Shown: one piece after another, positions 62,664 to 64,000 of the stretch
How positions within the stretch are numbered: the first letter of the stretch is position 1
Layout of the letters: the number at the start of each line of letters is the position of its first letter
Assembly: GCF_019091085.1 (NCBI RefSeq)
Contig: NZ_JAGXJY010000021.1
Coordinates: 1 to 64,000 of the forward strand
Source of the DNA: Mesorhizobium sp. GbtcB19
GTDB lineage: Bacteria > Pseudomonadota > Alphaproteobacteria > Rhizobiales > Rhizobiaceae
Length of the DNA stretch: 64,000 nt
Direction: 5' to 3'
Translations under genes and position numbers: made by a program
The notes under the pieces: generated by a model
Told to the model about the DNA's origin: nothing
Seen by the model: only the letters and a program-made list of their open reading frames with translations
The model's database searches: none

Positions 62664-63977
62664 CTACTGCTTGACAGGCTTGGCTTTGGGTCGCCGTCTC
62701 GGTTTCGGCCGCTGCGCTCTTTCGGCATCCTTCCGCGCGGCCGCCTTTTCCTGCCTCAGTTCGCGGATCAAGATGCGGACATCCTTCTCCCAGTCGAAGG
62801 GCTTATGCATGGCGGGATCGCAAACCGGCACCTCCGGCAATGGCTGGCCAAGTTCCGCGAGCAGGCGCCGCGCCCAATTCAATTCCCAGCGGTAGACATA
62901 GGGTTCGCCGTCCTGCACGGCCCAGGCATGAGCGCGCAGGGCCGCCTGAATGGCGCGCTCACCTTCGCCAAGTTCGCGCCAAAGTTCGCTGAGGTAGAGC
63001 GACGCCGATCCGGAACACCCGTCCAGCCGCGCTGCCTCCTCGTGCGCGTTCGTCCCCTGTCCACAGCGCAGTCGTGTCAGAGCAAGAGCTGCTTCCGCGG
63101 TTTCATCCCCCAGCCCCACCTCGCGCGCCATTGTCACGGCGCGGGTCAAATGTCCCAAAGCGCCAACCTCATCTCCCGTTTCCAGTCGCCAAAGCCCACG
63201 CAGCTTTGACGTTTCCCGGATAGCACGCCGGTTGCGCCCACCCGTGGCCAGTGTTTCCGCCTTTGCGATCAGGTCTTCCGTCAGATCGCCATGTCGGAAC
63301 TTGTGCCAAGCATACCCACATTCGGCGTCGCCGGGACGGTAGGTCGCTCTCGATGGCGGTTGCTGCAGCGCCGCATTCTCGCTCCACGCCAGATCCGCCT
63401 GTTCCACGTCCCCACGTATGGACGCATTTTTGAACTGTAACAAACGCGAGGCAAATTCTTGATCCTGATCTCCATCGGCTCGGGCTAGTTCAAGCGCCAA
63501 CGTCAACACACGCCATTCTGCGGCGAGCCCTGAACCAGGCGCAAAATTTTGAAGGCCAGTCGCCAGCCAGGCCGCGTACCGTTCAGCGAGATCTGTCTTT
63601 ATGACTATCTCAAGCAGACGCTGCGAAAGCTGTTTATCCAGCGTCGCAAGGCGCAACGCTGCGTTGTTGACAAGCCAGGATTGAAGCAACGCATCTTCAA
63701 CCACCGGCTTTTCTTCCCACCCTTGTGGGAAGAATGAGCGTAAAATTTCCCGATCCTTGGCGTCCGCCTCGAGGTTAAATGCCAGCGCGGCGGACAAGGA
63801 GCCCATGTACACGGTCAATGCGTGGTCGTATCGGCCCATGCCGCAAAGCGTCATCACCAGTTGAATGCCATCCGCGACATCCTCCAATTTCTCAGCATCA
63901 TCCCAATCGGCAGGTGCACGAGCCGAGAAATAGTCAACCACAACGCTACCTGACGATTTTCGTTCATCAACATTCAT
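62664..63977 (-). CDS. Helical-repeat (TPR-like) protein of unknown function
   Basis: A 437-residue predominantly helical protein. Repeated A/L-rich helix pairs (MTLCGMGRYDHALTVYMGSLSAAL, KLRGLWRLETGDEVGALGHLTRAVTMAREVG, YLSELWRELGEGERAIQAALRAHAWAV) resemble degenerate tetratricopeptide repeats. The tail is very basic (RKDAERAQRPKPRRRPKAKPVKQ). No catalytic motif is seen and no family is recognised. The ATG at 63977 has no strong ribosome-binding site, and the frame stays open to the window edge, so this could be the C-terminal part of a longer protein, such as a signalling ATPase with TPRs. Confidence 0.65.
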   Translation of the reverse strand: MNVDERKSSGSVVVDYFSARAPADWDDAEKLEDVADGIQLVMTLCGMGRYDHALTVYMGSLSAALAFNLEADAKDREILRSFFPQGWEEKPVVEDALLQSWLVNNAALRLATLDKQLSQRLLEIVIKTDLAERYAAWLATGLQNFAPGSGLAAEWRVLTLALELARADGDQDQEFASRLLQFKNASIRGDVEQADLAWSENAALQQPPSRATYRPGDAECGYAWHKFRHGDLTEDLIAKAETLATGGRNRRAIRETSKLRGLWRLETGDEVGALGHLTRAVTMAREVGLGDETAEAALALTRLRCGQGTNAHEEAARLDGCSGSASLYLSELWRELGEGERAIQAALRAHAWAVQDGEPYVYRWELNWARRLLAELGQPLPEVPVCDPAMHKPFDWEKDVRILIRELRQEKAAARKDAERAQRPKPRRRPKAKPVKQ

Positions 63978-64000
63978 CCGCCCGGAGGCGACGCCGCGGA

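Overview
The window looks like a chromosomal segment of a Rhizobiales alphaproteobacterium, most like Mesorhizobium. The grounds are high GC, dense operons with 1-4 base ATGA/GTGA/TGATG gene overlaps, many sugar ABC importers with oxidoreductases, and three copies of a ~100 bp two-palindrome repeat resembling the rhizobial RIME element. The genus is inferred from gene content and was not tested by a search. I saw no rRNA, tRNA, CRISPR array or insertion sequence.

Layout. (1) 1-2427: the start of an ECF sigma factor overlapping an AhpD/carboxymuconolactone-decarboxylase gene, then a HAL/PAL-family lyase that lacks the MIO-forming triad. (2) 2455-11436, minus strand: a sugar catabolic operon (SDR, PfkB kinase, two permeases, double ATPase, binding protein, class II aldolase, SDR) next to a GntR/UTRA regulator. 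(3) 11505-18036: an acyl-CoA module (MFS carrier, MaoC, DUF35, thiolase-like Ltp protein, acetoacetyl-CoA synthetase) facing a classical thiolase. A shared 14-base operator core at 10538-10551 and 16798-16811 suggests that one regulator controls modules 2 and 3.

(4) 18052-33537: a surface-polysaccharide region. It holds a WecE aminotransferase, WbqC, a GtrB-like glycosyltransferase, five methyltransferases, a NeuD/PglD-like acyltransferase, two tandem beta-propeller glycosidase-like proteins, a small four-helix transporter, a desaturase, a large membrane protein and a phytanoyl-CoA dioxygenase-like enzyme. (5) 33738-39592: a conflict/defence-like island. It holds a Phd-VapC toxin-antitoxin pair, a trypsin-NUC1 nuclease fusion translationally coupled to a protein with TRAFs-binding/TPR-like helices plus trypsin, and a TIR protein with a C-terminal winged helix. 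This is the most likely place for an undescribed system.

(6) 40111-55431: a LacI regulator with a carbohydrate regulon of three Gfo/Idh/MocA dehydrogenases, two xylose-isomerase-like TIM barrels, two hydrolases, a ribulose-phosphate-epimerase-like protein, a ROK kinase and a ribose-type ABC importer. A DHA2 efflux pump and its divergent MarR gene interrupt it. Two very similar operator/promoter regions (43347 and 51282), plus a weaker match before lacI, tie it together. (7) 55476-62629: a DeoR regulator with a class I aldolase, a PfkB kinase and a CUT1-type ABC importer. (8) 62664-63977: a helical-repeat protein of unknown function that may continue past the window.

In modules 2, 6 and 7 an importer sits with dehydrogenases, kinases and an aldolase or epimerase, as expected for uptake and breakdown of one carbohydrate each. 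The actual substrates cannot be read from sequence.
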